Assembly (NCBI RefSeq): GCF_003344625.1
Contig: NZ_QPKJ02000011.1
Span: forward strand, 77,034-141,033
Length of the DNA stretch: 64,000 nucleotides
Source: Solirubrobacter deserti
GTDB lineage: Bacteria; Actinomycetota; Thermoleophilia; Solirubrobacterales; Solirubrobacteraceae
Direction: 5' to 3'
A model generated the notes under the pieces. The model was not told the DNA's origin, ran no database searches, and saw only the letters and a program-made list of their open reading frames with translations. Shown piece by piece: positions 45,438 through 52,849 of the stretch; within the stretch, counting starts at the first letter, position 1, and each line of letters starts with the position of its first letter. A program made the translations under genes and the position numbers.

Positions 45438-46634
45438 CTAGGCGGCGCCGACGGCGCTGTGCGCGAGAAGCGCGGCGGCCACGGCGAGCGCGGCGAGCGT
45501 CCAGAGCAGCGGTGTGTAGCCGACGACGGAGACGTAGAGCGCCGCGGCGAACGGGCCCGCCGCGCGGGCGGCGGTCGTGATGCCACCGGCGACGCTGGCG
45601 ATGGTGCCGTACGCGCCGGCGCCGTAGAGGTCCGCGATCGAGGTCGCGCGGGCGAGGGTCGCCATGCCGTTGCCCATGCCGAGGATCACGAGCCCGACGA
45701 GAACGGCGGCGGTGGAGTCGAGGGTGACGACGATCGTCACGCCCAAGGCGATCAGCGCGAAGACGCTCGCCGTCGCGAGCGGGGCGGGCAGGAGCGCCGC
45801 AGCGGGAGCGAACAGCAGCCGTCCGGGGATCTGCGACACGCCGATCAGTCCGACGGCGAAGGCCGCGAAGGCGGGCGAGTGGCCGCGCTCGAGCAGGAAC
45901 GGGATCGTGAACACGGTCATCGCGATGGTGGCCAGCGAGGCGAGCACGAACGCGGTTGTGAGCAGCCAGAACGGTGTGGAGCGCAGGACGTCACGAGCGG
46001 CGATGGACGGCTCGGTGGCGTGCTCGGGCGCGTGCGCGGGCGCGGGGCGCAGGACGAACGCGTGGAGGGGAATCGTGATGACCGCCAGCACCACGGCCAG
46101 GATCAGCGCGGCGTCGCGCCAGCCGTGCGCGTCGATCAGCAGTTGCGAGAGCGGGAGGAAGATGAAGCTGGCCAGGGCGGCGACGAGCGTCATCGCGGTC
46201 ATCGCGCGGCGACGCTCGTTCGCGACCGGGAAGTGCTTGGCGAGCACGGTGAAGGCCGGTTCGTAGAGCACCGCGGCCATGACGACACCGATGGCGGCCC
46301 AGACCAGGTAGAACGCGAGCAGCCCGTCGACCTGAGACCACGCGACGACGAGCAGCGACCCCACGACCGACCCGACCGCCATCACCGTACGCGGGCTGTG
46401 GCGGTCCAGGTGGCGGCCGACGGCGACGCCCGCCACGGCGCAGACCGCGAGGGCGAGCGAGAACGCGCCCGTGAGCTGCGCCTCCGAGTAGCCGAGGTCC
46501 TGCTGCATCGGCACCAGGAACGCGGCGAAGGCGTAGTAGAGGATGCCCCAGGAGACCGTCTCGGTGATCGAGAGCGCGGCGACGATCGCCCACGCCCGGG
46601 ATGAGGGTTCAGCCGTGTGCGCGGGCGCGCTCAA
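45438..46634 (-). CDS. MFS transporter of the ars cluster
   Basis: 398 residues with about 12 membrane helices; MFS_1 fold (ITETVSWGILYYAFAAFLVPMQQDLGYSEAQLTGAFSLALAV). Start TTG 46634: its TTGA overlaps the TGA of the upstream flavoprotein gene, giving translational coupling; the frame continues upstream but overlaps the flavoprotein tail. Because it shares an operon with a flavoprotein placed under ArsR sites, export of an arsenical is the likely role, but such proteins (ArsJ/ArsP/ArsK analogues) are not readable by sequence alone. No ArsB or Acr3 is present in the window. Confidence 0.85.
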   Translation of the reverse strand: MSAPAHTAEPSSRAWAIVAALSITETVSWGILYYAFAAFLVPMQQDLGYSEAQLTGAFSLALAVCAVAGVAVGRHLDRHSPRTVMAVGSVVGSLLVVAWSQVDGLLAFYLVWAAIGVVMAAVLYEPAFTVLAKHFPVANERRRAMTAMTLVAALASFIFLPLSQLLIDAHGWRDAALILAVVLAVITIPLHAFVLRPAPAHAPEHATEPSIAARDVLRSTPFWLLTTAFVLASLATIAMTVFTIPFLLERGHSPAFAAFAVGLIGVSQIPGRLLFAPAAALLPAPLATASVFALIALGVTIVVTLDSTAAVLVGLVILGMGNGMATLARATSIADLYGAGAYGTIASVAGGITTAARAAGPFAAALYVSVVGYTPLLWTLAALAVAAALLAHSAVGAA

Positions 46635-47962
46635 CGCGCTTGCACGTCGACCAGCGCGTCCCTCGTGGAGCCGCTGCCGCAGCAGGCCGACGCCGACGCG
46701 CCGGCCGTGGCGTCGGCGTCGGGGACCGGCGACCGGTTGCAGACGCCGGTCTCGGGCAGGACCAGCTCGACGCGATGCGCCGCCTCCCACTCCCCGGCGA
46801 GCGCGGCCACGACGGAGCGCACCTGCTCGTAGCCGGTGCGCAGCAGGAACGTCGGGGCGCGCCCGTAGCTCTTCATGCCGACGATGTAGACGCCGTTGTC
46901 CGGGTGCGTGAGCTCGTCGACGCCGTGGGGCGGCACCGACCCGCAGGAGTGCAGGTTCGGATCGATCAGCGGCGCGAGCGCGCGGGCGGCTTCCACGCGA
47001 TCGTCGAGATCGAGGCGCAGCTCACCGAGCACGGTCAGGTCAGGGCGGAAGCCGGTGGCGGCGATCACCTCGTCGGCGACGATCTCGCGCTCACCGTCGG
47101 CGAGCACGATCGACCCGTCGCGCGTGCTGACGACGCGTGTCTGGAACCCGCCGGCGAGCGCGATCGAGCCATCCTCCACGAGGCCGCGCACGGCGGCGCC
47201 GAGCGCTCCGCGCTCGGGCAGCTGGTCGTCTCCGCCGCCCCCGTACTTGCGCCCCGGCGCCTGGCCGCGGATGGCCCAGACGATCTGCGTCGCGGGCTCG
47301 GATTCGCGCAGCGCGACCAGATCGAGGATCGCGTTGAACGCCGAGTGTCCGCTGCCCACGACCACGACCCGCTTGCCCGCGTAGCGGGCGCGGGCCGTGT
47401 CGAGCACGTCCGGGATGCCGTAGGCGATCCGGTCAGCGAGCGCGCGCTCACCGGCCGCGCGCAGGCCGCCGGCGCCCAGCGGATTGGGCTGTGTCCAGGT
47501 GCCGGAAGCGTCGATCACCGCGCTGGCGACGTAGCGGCGCTCGCTGCCGTCCTCGTCGACCACCAGCTCGAACGGCGCTTCGTCCCGACCCGCGTCCTTG
47601 AGCTTGTCGACGCCTTCACGCGTGACGCCGGTGACGCGCGCGCCGAGCCGCAGCGCGGCGGCGATCTCCGGCGTCGCGGCCAGGGGCTCGAGGTAGCGCT
47701 CGACGAGCTCCGCGCCCGTGGGATAGCCCTCGCTCGGGGGAGCGTCCCAGCCGTGCCGGTCCAGCAGTTCGACGGCGGCCGGGTCGACGTTGAACTCCCA
47801 CGGCGAGAAGACGCGCACGTGGCTCCACTCCCGGACGCTCGCGCCGACGCGGTCGCCCGCCTCGAAGACGATGGGCTGCAGACCGCGGGCGACCAGGTGG
47901 GCGGCGGCCGCCAAGCCGACCGGACCGGCGCCGATCACCGCGACAGGGTTGGAGGGATTCAT
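46631..47962 (-). CDS. FAD/NAD(P)-dependent oxidoreductase of the ars cluster (ArsO-like)
   Basis: 443-residue flavin-containing-monooxygenase-type enzyme. FAD motif VAVIGAGPVGLAAAAHL at the N-terminus, second dinucleotide motif VVVVGSGHSAFNAI near residue 200, and the AATGF motif late. A Cys-rich tail (GVCNRS, SACCGSGS) could bind As(III). Flavoproteins named ArsO occur in many actinobacterial ars operons; this one is likely that family. It starts 99 bp from the divergent arsR1 and has an ArsR-type site 21 bp before its ATG. Confidence 0.85.
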   Translation of the reverse strand: MNPSNPVAVIGAGPVGLAAAAHLVARGLQPIVFEAGDRVGASVREWSHVRVFSPWEFNVDPAAVELLDRHGWDAPPSEGYPTGAELVERYLEPLAATPEIAAALRLGARVTGVTREGVDKLKDAGRDEAPFELVVDEDGSERRYVASAVIDASGTWTQPNPLGAGGLRAAGERALADRIAYGIPDVLDTARARYAGKRVVVVGSGHSAFNAILDLVALRESEPATQIVWAIRGQAPGRKYGGGGDDQLPERGALGAAVRGLVEDGSIALAGGFQTRVVSTRDGSIVLADGEREIVADEVIAATGFRPDLTVLGELRLDLDDRVEAARALAPLIDPNLHSCGSVPPHGVDELTHPDNGVYIVGMKSYGRAPTFLLRTGYEQVRSVVAALAGEWEAAHRVELVLPETGVCNRSPVPDADATAGASASACCGSGSTRDALVDVQAR

Positions 47963-47982
47963 GCTCTCAGCGCTCCTCGGGT

Positions 47983-47998
47983 ATCGAGAAATTTCGAT
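47983..47998. promoter_or_regulatory. ArsR operator A (flavoprotein/MFS operon)
   Basis: ATCGA-GAAATT-TCGAT, read on the minus strand ATCGAAATTTCTCGAT followed by AC. Same layout as sites B and C: ATCRA-N6-TCGAT. It lies 21 bp upstream of the flavoprotein ATG. Confidence 0.65.
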
Positions 47999-48033
47999 GC
48001 GTTGCCGGGACCGTAGCGGACGCGTTGCGAGAG

Positions 48034-48049
48034 ATCAAGTTTTTTCGAT
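48034..48049. promoter_or_regulatory. ArsR operator B (arsR1)
   Basis: ATCAAGTTTTTTCGAT followed by ATC; 12 bp before the arsR1 ATG at 48062, overlapping a GATATC -10-like element, so a leaderless transcript is likely. Seventeen of 19 bases match site C read on the minus strand. Confidence 0.7.
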
Positions 48050-48061
48050 ATCCTGCAGGGC

Positions 48062-48391
48062 ATGACGTCGCTGCCCGTTGTGTCGTGTTGTCCCCCGCTC
48101 GGGGCGCCACGCCTGAGCGACGACGAGGTGGTCGAGCTCGAGCGCGTCTTCAAGGCGCTCGCCGACCGGCACCGCGTACGCATCCTCAACCGGCTGCTGT
48201 CGGCCGGTGGCGAGGCGGTCTGCGTGTGCGAGTTCGAGGACATGCTCGGCCTCAAGCAGTCAACCGTGAGCTACCACCTCAAGCAACTGCTCGAGGCCGG
48301 CATCGTCGAGCGCGAGAAGCGCGGCTCGTTCGCCTACTTCAGCTTGGCCGAAGGCGCACTGGCCTACGTGCGCGGCCTGCTCGGCGAGTAG
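48062..48391 (+). CDS. arsR: ArsR-family arsenic-responsive repressor 1
   Basis: 109 residues. Winged HTH (KQSTVSYHLKQLLEAGIVEREKRG). Metal-binding Cys: the N-terminal pair Cys9-Cys10 and Cys54/Cys56 (AVCVCEFED) in the helix before the HTH. An N-terminal CC pair plus one helical Cys is the CgArsR-type As(III)/Sb(III) site. It is divergent from the flavoprotein-MFS operon and two operators lie between them. Confidence 0.94.
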   Translation: MTSLPVVSCCPPLGAPRLSDDEVVELERVFKALADRHRVRILNRLLSAGGEAVCVCEFEDMLGLKQSTVSYHLKQLLEAGIVEREKRGSFAYFSLAEGALAYVRGLLGE

Positions 48392-48392
48392 C

Positions 48393-48749
48393 TCAGCCGA
48401 GCCAGGCGGCCAGCTCGTCGAGCGCGCCCGGGAGGACGTAGTAGTACGCCCACAGGCCCTGCCGCTCGGAGTCGACGATGCCGGCCTCCCGCAACTTCTT
48501 GAGGTGATGGCTGATCGTCGGCTGAGCCACGTCGAACAGCGGGATCAGCTCGTGCACGCACACCTTGCCGGCGTGCTTGCGCAGCACGTCGACGAGCTGC
48601 AGCCGGATCGGGTCACCCAAGGCCTTGGCGACCTCGGCCATGCGCGCAGCATGCTCGCGCTCGACGTCCGGGTAGACGACCGGCTCACAGCACGGGCCGG
48701 AGCCGTTGGGCCGCTTCGTCTTCGGCGTCAGCTCCATATCGATGGCCAT
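48393..48749 (-). CDS. arsR: ArsR-family arsenic-responsive repressor 2
   Basis: 118 residues, convergent with arsR1 (stops 1 bp apart). HTH QPTISHHLKKLREAGIVDSERQG. Again an N-terminal Cys pair (Cys20-Cys21, GPCCEPVVYPDV) and a helical Cys in KVCVHELIPLFDV, the CgArsR arrangement. It is downstream of arsC (17 bp), so arsC-arsR2 form one message, probably autoregulated through site C. The two ArsR proteins are only distantly alike, so this is not a recent duplication. Confidence 0.93.
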   Translation of the reverse strand: MAIDMELTPKTKRPNGSGPCCEPVVYPDVEREHAARMAEVAKALGDPIRLQLVDVLRKHAGKVCVHELIPLFDVAQPTISHHLKKLREAGIVDSERQGLWAYYYVLPGALDELAAWLG

Positions 48750-48766
48750 CGATGCGATCCTAGCGA

Positions 48767-49168
48767 TCAGCTCGCGTCCAGCTCAGCCACGAGCTCGTCG
48801 ATCCGGTGCGCGATGTCCTCGCGCAGCTCGCGGACGGCGTCGACGGACTGGCCCTTCGGATCGGGGAGCTCCCAGTCGATGTAGCGCTTGCCCGGAATGA
48901 ACGGGCACGCGTCGCCGCAGCCCATGGTCACGACGACATCGGCCTGCTGGGCCAGCGCCGGCGTGAGGCGCTGCGGACGCCGGCCGGCGAGATCGATGCC
49001 GACCTCACGCATAACCTCGACGACCTCCGGGTGCACGTGCCCGTCGGGATCGGCGACGCTGCCCGCGGAGCTGGCCGTGTGGCGCCCCTCGGCGGCGCGC
49101 TCGAGCAGCGCCTGACTGATCTGGGACCGGCCCGCGTTGTGCAGGCACACAAAGAGAACGTGGCTCAT
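48767..49168 (-). CDS. arsC: Arsenate reductase, low-molecular-weight PTP type
   Basis: 133 residues. P-loop CLHNAGRS with the nucleophilic Cys8, and the redox Cys84 and Cys88 in TMGCGDACP; the DPKGQSVDAVRELREDI tail is typical. It reduces As(V) to As(III); in actinobacteria the reductant can be thioredoxin or mycothiol/mycoredoxin, which this sequence does not decide. ATG 49168 is 12 bp after a GATATC element (leaderless) within operator C. Confidence 0.95.
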   Translation of the reverse strand: MSHVLFVCLHNAGRSQISQALLERAAEGRHTASSAGSVADPDGHVHPEVVEVMREVGIDLAGRRPQRLTPALAQQADVVVTMGCGDACPFIPGKRYIDWELPDPKGQSVDAVRELREDIAHRIDELVAELDAS

Positions 49169-49183
49169 CGCTGGACGAAAGAT

Positions 49184-49199
49184 ATCGAGAAAAGTTGAT
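49184..49199. promoter_or_regulatory. ArsR operator C (arsC-arsR2)
   Basis: ATCGAGAAAAGTTGAT on the plus strand; on the minus strand ATCAACTTTTCTCGAT followed by ATC, nearly identical to site B. It sits 16-31 bp before arsC and downstream of the aquaporin stop. Confidence 0.7.
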
Positions 49200-49205
49200 G
49201 TCCTG

Positions 49206-49904
49206 TTACCGGCGCGTGTCCTGGGGAACCACGACCTGCTCCGCTTCCGCGGGCGACAACCCGGGGTACAGGAACCGCACCAGCGCGAACGCCACACCCG
49301 CGCCGACGAGCTGCGCGAGGACGAACGGCGCCACCGAAGCCGGAGCGATACCCGCGAACGTGTCCGAGAACACGCGCCCGATCGTGATCGCGGGGTTCGC
49401 GAAGCTCGTCGAGGAGGTGAACCAGTACGCAGCACCGATGTAGGCGCCCACCGCGGCCGCTGCCATCGCCGCACGTCCCGATCGCACGAGCGAGAAGATC
49501 ATCACGATCAAGCCGGCGGTCGCGACCACTTCCGAGAGCAGGTGCGCCCCGGTCGAGCGGTCGGTCTCGGAGATGCTCACCGCGGGCAGCTCGAACATGG
49601 CGTTGGCGAGGACCGCGCCGGCGATGCAGCCCAGGATCTGCGCGGGGACGTAGAACGCCGCGGTGCGCCAGGGCAGCCCGCCGAAGGCGGCGTCGACCAG
49701 CGAGACGACCGGGTTGAAGTGCGCGCCGGAGACCGGCCCGAACATCAGGATCAACGCGAACAGCCCGAAGGCCGTCGCGACCGAGTTCTCCAGCAGTTGC
49801 AGCCCGGTGTCCTGAGAGAGCTCCTGCGCCGCGATGCCTGAGCCGATGACGACGGCCGCCAGCAGTGCGCTGCCGAGGAACTCGGCCAGCAGTCGCCGGC
49901 TCAC
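49206..49904 (-). CDS. Aquaporin/glycerol-facilitator family channel of the ars cluster
   Basis: 232 residues from GTG 49904. Six membrane helices and both NPA boxes: NPV in SGAHFNPVVSLVDAAFGG and NPA in TSFANPAITIGR, so a full MIP channel with an altered first box. The GTG overlaps the stop of the upstream phosphoesterase (GTGA). In Sinorhizobium meliloti the MIP channel AqpS in an ars operon lets As(III) leave after ArsC reduction; the same use is inferred here because no arsenite pump is found. Confidence 0.9.
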   Translation of the reverse strand: MSRRLLAEFLGSALLAAVVIGSGIAAQELSQDTGLQLLENSVATAFGLFALILMFGPVSGAHFNPVVSLVDAAFGGLPWRTAAFYVPAQILGCIAGAVLANAMFELPAVSISETDRSTGAHLLSEVVATAGLIVMIFSLVRSGRAAMAAAAVGAYIGAAYWFTSSTSFANPAITIGRVFSDTFAGIAPASVAPFVLAQLVGAGVAFALVRFLYPGLSPAEAEQVVVPQDTRR

Positions 49905-50632
49905 GCGGCGGCCAGCAACTTGTCGGCGTACTCGACTGGCAGTCCTGAGGCCCCGACCTCCCGGGCGACGGCCTCGGCGTCGTACTCGACGCGCTCGATC
50001 CTCACGTCCACACCGGCGGCGCTCGGGCGCAGGATCGCGAAGGCGCCGCGCGGATCGCCGTCCTTGGGCTTGCCCACCGAGCCGCAGTTGACGAACAGCA
50101 CGCCGCCATATTCGTGCACCCACGGCTTGTGCGTGTGACCGAACACGAGCACCTTGTCGGTCTCGGCCGCCGCGAGCCGCTCGTACAGGCGCGCGGGCTT
50201 GTCCTCGAACAGGTACTCGTTGACCTTGCGCGGTGAGCCGTGCACGAGGTGCACGTCCGTGGTGCCGACCGGGAAGCTCATGTCGAACGGCAGCTCGCGC
50301 ATGAAGTCCTTGGACGCCCGGTCGGTGTTCGCCAGCGTCCACTCCACCGACCGCTGCCCGAGCTGGCGGTCCTCGGGCGTGATGTACGCGCAGCCGCAGT
50401 CGTCAAGGTCGCGGGCGATCGCGTAGTCGTAGTTGCCGTAGATCGTCGGAATCCGGCGCTCGGCGATCAGCGAGCAGACCTCGTTCGGGCGCGGCCCGTA
50501 GCCGACCAGGTCGCCGCCGCAGTAGATCTCGTCGATGCCCAACTCGTCGATGCGCGCCAGCGCGGCCTCCAAGGCCGGCAGGTTGCCGTGGATGTCGGTG
50601 ATGACCGCGACGGCGTCGGCGTCCTGGGTCAC
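49901..50632 (-). CDS. Metallophosphoesterase of the ars cluster
   Basis: 243-residue calcineurin-like enzyme of the YfcE/MJ0936 group. Metal ligands: TDIHGN, CGGDLVGYGP, YGNYDYA (Tyr in place of the usual His of GNHD), VHGSPR and FGHTHKP. GTG start at 50632 directly abutting a stop of the decayed arsC copy. The channel gene follows by overlap, so it should be made together with it. Role in arsenic handling is unproven; nucleotide or phosphate-ester (perhaps arsenate-ester) hydrolysis is possible. Confidence 0.85.
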   Translation of the reverse strand: MTQDADAVAVITDIHGNLPALEAALARIDELGIDEIYCGGDLVGYGPRPNEVCSLIAERRIPTIYGNYDYAIARDLDDCGCAYITPEDRQLGQRSVEWTLANTDRASKDFMRELPFDMSFPVGTTDVHLVHGSPRKVNEYLFEDKPARLYERLAAAETDKVLVFGHTHKPWVHEYGGVLFVNCGSVGKPKDGDPRGAFAILRPSAAGVDVRIERVEYDAEAVAREVGASGLPVEYADKLLAAA

Positions 50633-50884
50633 TTAGAACAGCTCCTTGAGCAGATCGAGAACATGGTCTGCGATGTCCTGCCGAATCGAGCGGACCCTGT
50701 CGAGGCCCCGCCCCGCCGGGTCGGCGACGTGCCCTCCAGATACCGCGGACCGTCGATCACCGGGCACGCCTCGTGACAGCCCTGGTGACCACGACGTCGG
50801 CGTGCATCACCTCGTCGTACTCGCACGCCAGCCGAGCGACGACGTCGTCGATGCGCCGCCGGACGACCGGATCCATCGACGCCG
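50633..50884 (-). pseudogene. Decayed ArsC (LMW-PTP) copy
   Basis: Between arsC2 and the phosphoesterase, minus-strand pieces in different frames match ArsC: ADVVVT, then ACPVIDGPRYLEG, then DPAGRGLDRVRSIRQDIADHVLDLLKELF ending in TAA at 50635-50633. The N-terminal part with the P-loop is missing and is replaced by a helical stretch (VRRRIDDVVARLACEYDEV) like the C-terminal domain of the next gene. At least two frameshifts are needed to join the pieces. Confidence 0.75.
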
Positions 50885-50890
50885 GCCGCC

Positions 50891-51508
50891 TCACGCGGGC
50901 TGCACCAGATCGCACGTGTCCTTGCGCAGGCACTGGCGCGCCTGGCGCTCCGCGAGCACCTGCACGTACCCGCGCACGCGCACGTCGTCGAAGCGCGACA
51001 GGACCGCGTCGGCGCACGCCCGGATCTCATCCGGCGACTTCGCGCCCTCGAACTCCTCGGCCAGCGCGGGCAGCAGGTGCACCAGCCGGAACTGATGAGC
51101 GGTCGGGTCCGAGCGGATCGCGTCGAGCTTCGTGTCGACGAGCTCGCGCACCCGGACCTCGATCGCGTCGCGGATGGGCCGCACCTGCTCGACCGGCAGA
51201 CCGGCCGGATCGGGAATGTCCCACGACTCCACGGTGGTCGGGACGTACGGGCACGCGTCCCCGCAGCCCATCGTCACGGCCCAGTCCGCGTGCAACTGCA
51301 TCTCGCGCAGCAACTTGCGCGGTCGGCGCCCGGCGATGTCCAGACCGACCTCGGCCATCGCCTCCACAACGCCAGGCCACACCTCGTGCGCCGGCGTCGA
51401 GCCCGCCGACTCGGCCCGCACGTCCGCGGGCGCATAGCGCTCGAAGAACGCCTGAGCCATCTGCGACCGCCCAGCGTTGTGGTTGCACACGAACAGCACG
51501 TACCTCAT
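50891..51508 (-). CDS. ArsC with C-terminal three-helix domain
   Basis: 205 residues. The first 130 are a complete LMW-PTP arsenate reductase: P-loop CNHNAGRS (Cys8), Cys82 and Cys86 in GCGDACP, DIPDPAGLPVEQVRPIRDAI. The last 70 (AHQFRLVHLLPALAEEFEGAKSPDEIRACADAVLSRFDDVRVRGYVQVLAERQARQCLRKDTCD) look like the three-helix bundle that is normally N-terminal or a separate gene in actinobacterial ArsC loci, and add Cys193 and Cys199. It is upstream of the decayed copy and the phosphoesterase on the same strand. Confidence 0.9.
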   Translation of the reverse strand: MRYVLFVCNHNAGRSQMAQAFFERYAPADVRAESAGSTPAHEVWPGVVEAMAEVGLDIAGRRPRKLLREMQLHADWAVTMGCGDACPYVPTTVESWDIPDPAGLPVEQVRPIRDAIEVRVRELVDTKLDAIRSDPTAHQFRLVHLLPALAEEFEGAKSPDEIRACADAVLSRFDDVRVRGYVQVLAERQARQCLRKDTCDLVQPA

Positions 51509-51861
51509 GGAGCCCTCGCCTGGCCTCGGACCTCTGACGGCGCCAGCGTACTCCATTGACCTTTGTCGCTTCAATAGGCGAACGTGGATTGATGTTCGTC
51601 GATCCGCGCACAGAAGAACTGCCGCACCGCAGCCGCAAGCACCCGCCCGACGGGGTGCACGCATCGATGTCCCCACACGCAACAGTCGAACGCAGAGCGC
51701 GCTGCGACGGCGCGCGAGGTCCGCGAGGTCGGCGCGCTGACGGTTGCGCGCAGCCTGCCCGTGACACACGGCCGAGGGTTCAGTACGTTCGCGCTGCGGC
51801 CGGTGGGACCGCGCGGGAGTAGTGAGACGGCGCGTGCTGCGCCACGGCATGGGGGGTCGAG
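51509..51861. other. Gene-free stretch upstream of the polyesterase gene
   Basis: About 350 bp. The first 70 bp hold the probable promoter of the second arsC. The remaining DNA has only short, Arg-rich open frames without family features; I see no RNA gene or repeat. It probably carries the polyesterase promoter, but I find no convincing -35/-10 pair. Confidence 0.5.
51545..51575 (-). promoter_or_regulatory. Possible promoter/operator of the second arsC
   Basis: On the minus strand TTGAAG (51574-51569), 18 bp, TACGCT (51550-51545). The imperfect palindrome ATTGA-N11-TCAAT (51555-51575) overlaps it. It does not share the ATCRA-N6-TCGAT form of sites A-C. Confidence 0.4.
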
Positions 51862-52725
51862 ATGAGCATCAAGGCGCTGATCAGCGGCGGCTTGGCGGTG
51901 GCCGCGATCGTCGCGCCCGCGACGTCCGCGTTCGCGCAGACGAGTCCGTATCAGCGCGGGCCCGATCCGACCGTCGCGCGGCTGCAGGCGACACAGGGCC
52001 CGTTCGCGACGGCCACGACGTCGGTGTCGGACCTGTCGACGCCGGGCTTCGGGAGCGCCAACGTCACCTACCCCACCAGCACGACGGAGGGGACCTTCGG
52101 CGCGGTCGCGATCTCGCCCGGGTACACGGCGTCCGAGTCCTCGATCGCGTGGCTGCGGCCTCGGCTCGCGTCGCACGGGTTCGTGGTGATCTCGTTCAAC
52201 ACCAACTCGCGCTACGACCAGCCGACGGCGCGCGGGGACCAGCTGCTGGCGGCTCTCGACTGGCTGACGCAGAGCAGCTCGGTGCGCACGCGCATCGACG
52301 TCTCACGGCTGGCGGTGATCGGGCACTCGATGGGCGGCGGCGGCACCTTGGAGGCCGCGAAAGACCGGCCGTCGCTGCAGGCCGCGATCGGGTTGACGCC
52401 CTGGAACCTCGACAGGTCGTGGCCCGAGATCCAGACCCCGACGCTGATCGTCGGCGCCGAGAACGACAGCGTCGCGCGGGTGAGCTCACACGCCATCCCG
52501 TTCTACACGAGCCTGCCCGGCACGCTCGACAAGGCGTACCTGGAGCTCAACAACGCGTCGCACTTCGCGCCGAACTCGTCCAACACCACGATCGCGTCCA
52601 CGACCATCGCGTGGCTCAAGCGCTTCGTCGACGACGACACGCGGTACACGCCGTTCGTGTGCCCGAGCCCGACGGCGGCCACGACCGGCTCGGTGTCGGA
52701 CTACCGCTCGACCTGCCCGTTCTGA
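51862..52725 (+). CDS. Secreted cutinase/PET hydrolase-like polyester hydrolase
   Basis: 287 residues with a signal peptide (cleavage near Ala25). From SPYQRGPDPT onward it follows the actinobacterial cutinases (Thermobifida/Saccharomonospora PET hydrolases) almost throughout: PGYTASESSIAWL (oxyanion Tyr88), GHSMGGGGT (Ser156, Met157), LTPWNLD (Trp181), AENDSVA (Asp202), ASHFAPN (His234), and the terminal Cys267-Cys285 disulfide ending STCPF. The second disulfide of Ideonella PETase is absent, so it is a type I enzyme. It should hydrolyse cutin-like and synthetic polyesters outside the cell. GGGGGG 5 bp before the ATG. Confidence 0.95.
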   Translation: MSIKALISGGLAVAAIVAPATSAFAQTSPYQRGPDPTVARLQATQGPFATATTSVSDLSTPGFGSANVTYPTSTTEGTFGAVAISPGYTASESSIAWLRPRLASHGFVVISFNTNSRYDQPTARGDQLLAALDWLTQSSSVRTRIDVSRLAVIGHSMGGGGTLEAAKDRPSLQAAIGLTPWNLDRSWPEIQTPTLIVGAENDSVARVSSHAIPFYTSLPGTLDKAYLELNNASHFAPNSSNTTIASTTIAWLKRFVDDDTRYTPFVCPSPTAATTGSVSDYRSTCPF

Positions 52726-52849
52726 GCACGGCTCGGGCGTGGTTCGGTCCCGGACCATCGGGCGCCGGTCGCTGGTCGGTGCAAACCGGCACTCCGTAGT
52801 GCGAGTCACGGGCGGTGTTCACCGTCGATCTCCCACCGGAGGACCTCAC

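Noticed and set aside
51571..52176. Minus-strand frame across the start of the polyesterase gene
   Set aside because: Antisense to a strongly supported gene; no domain.
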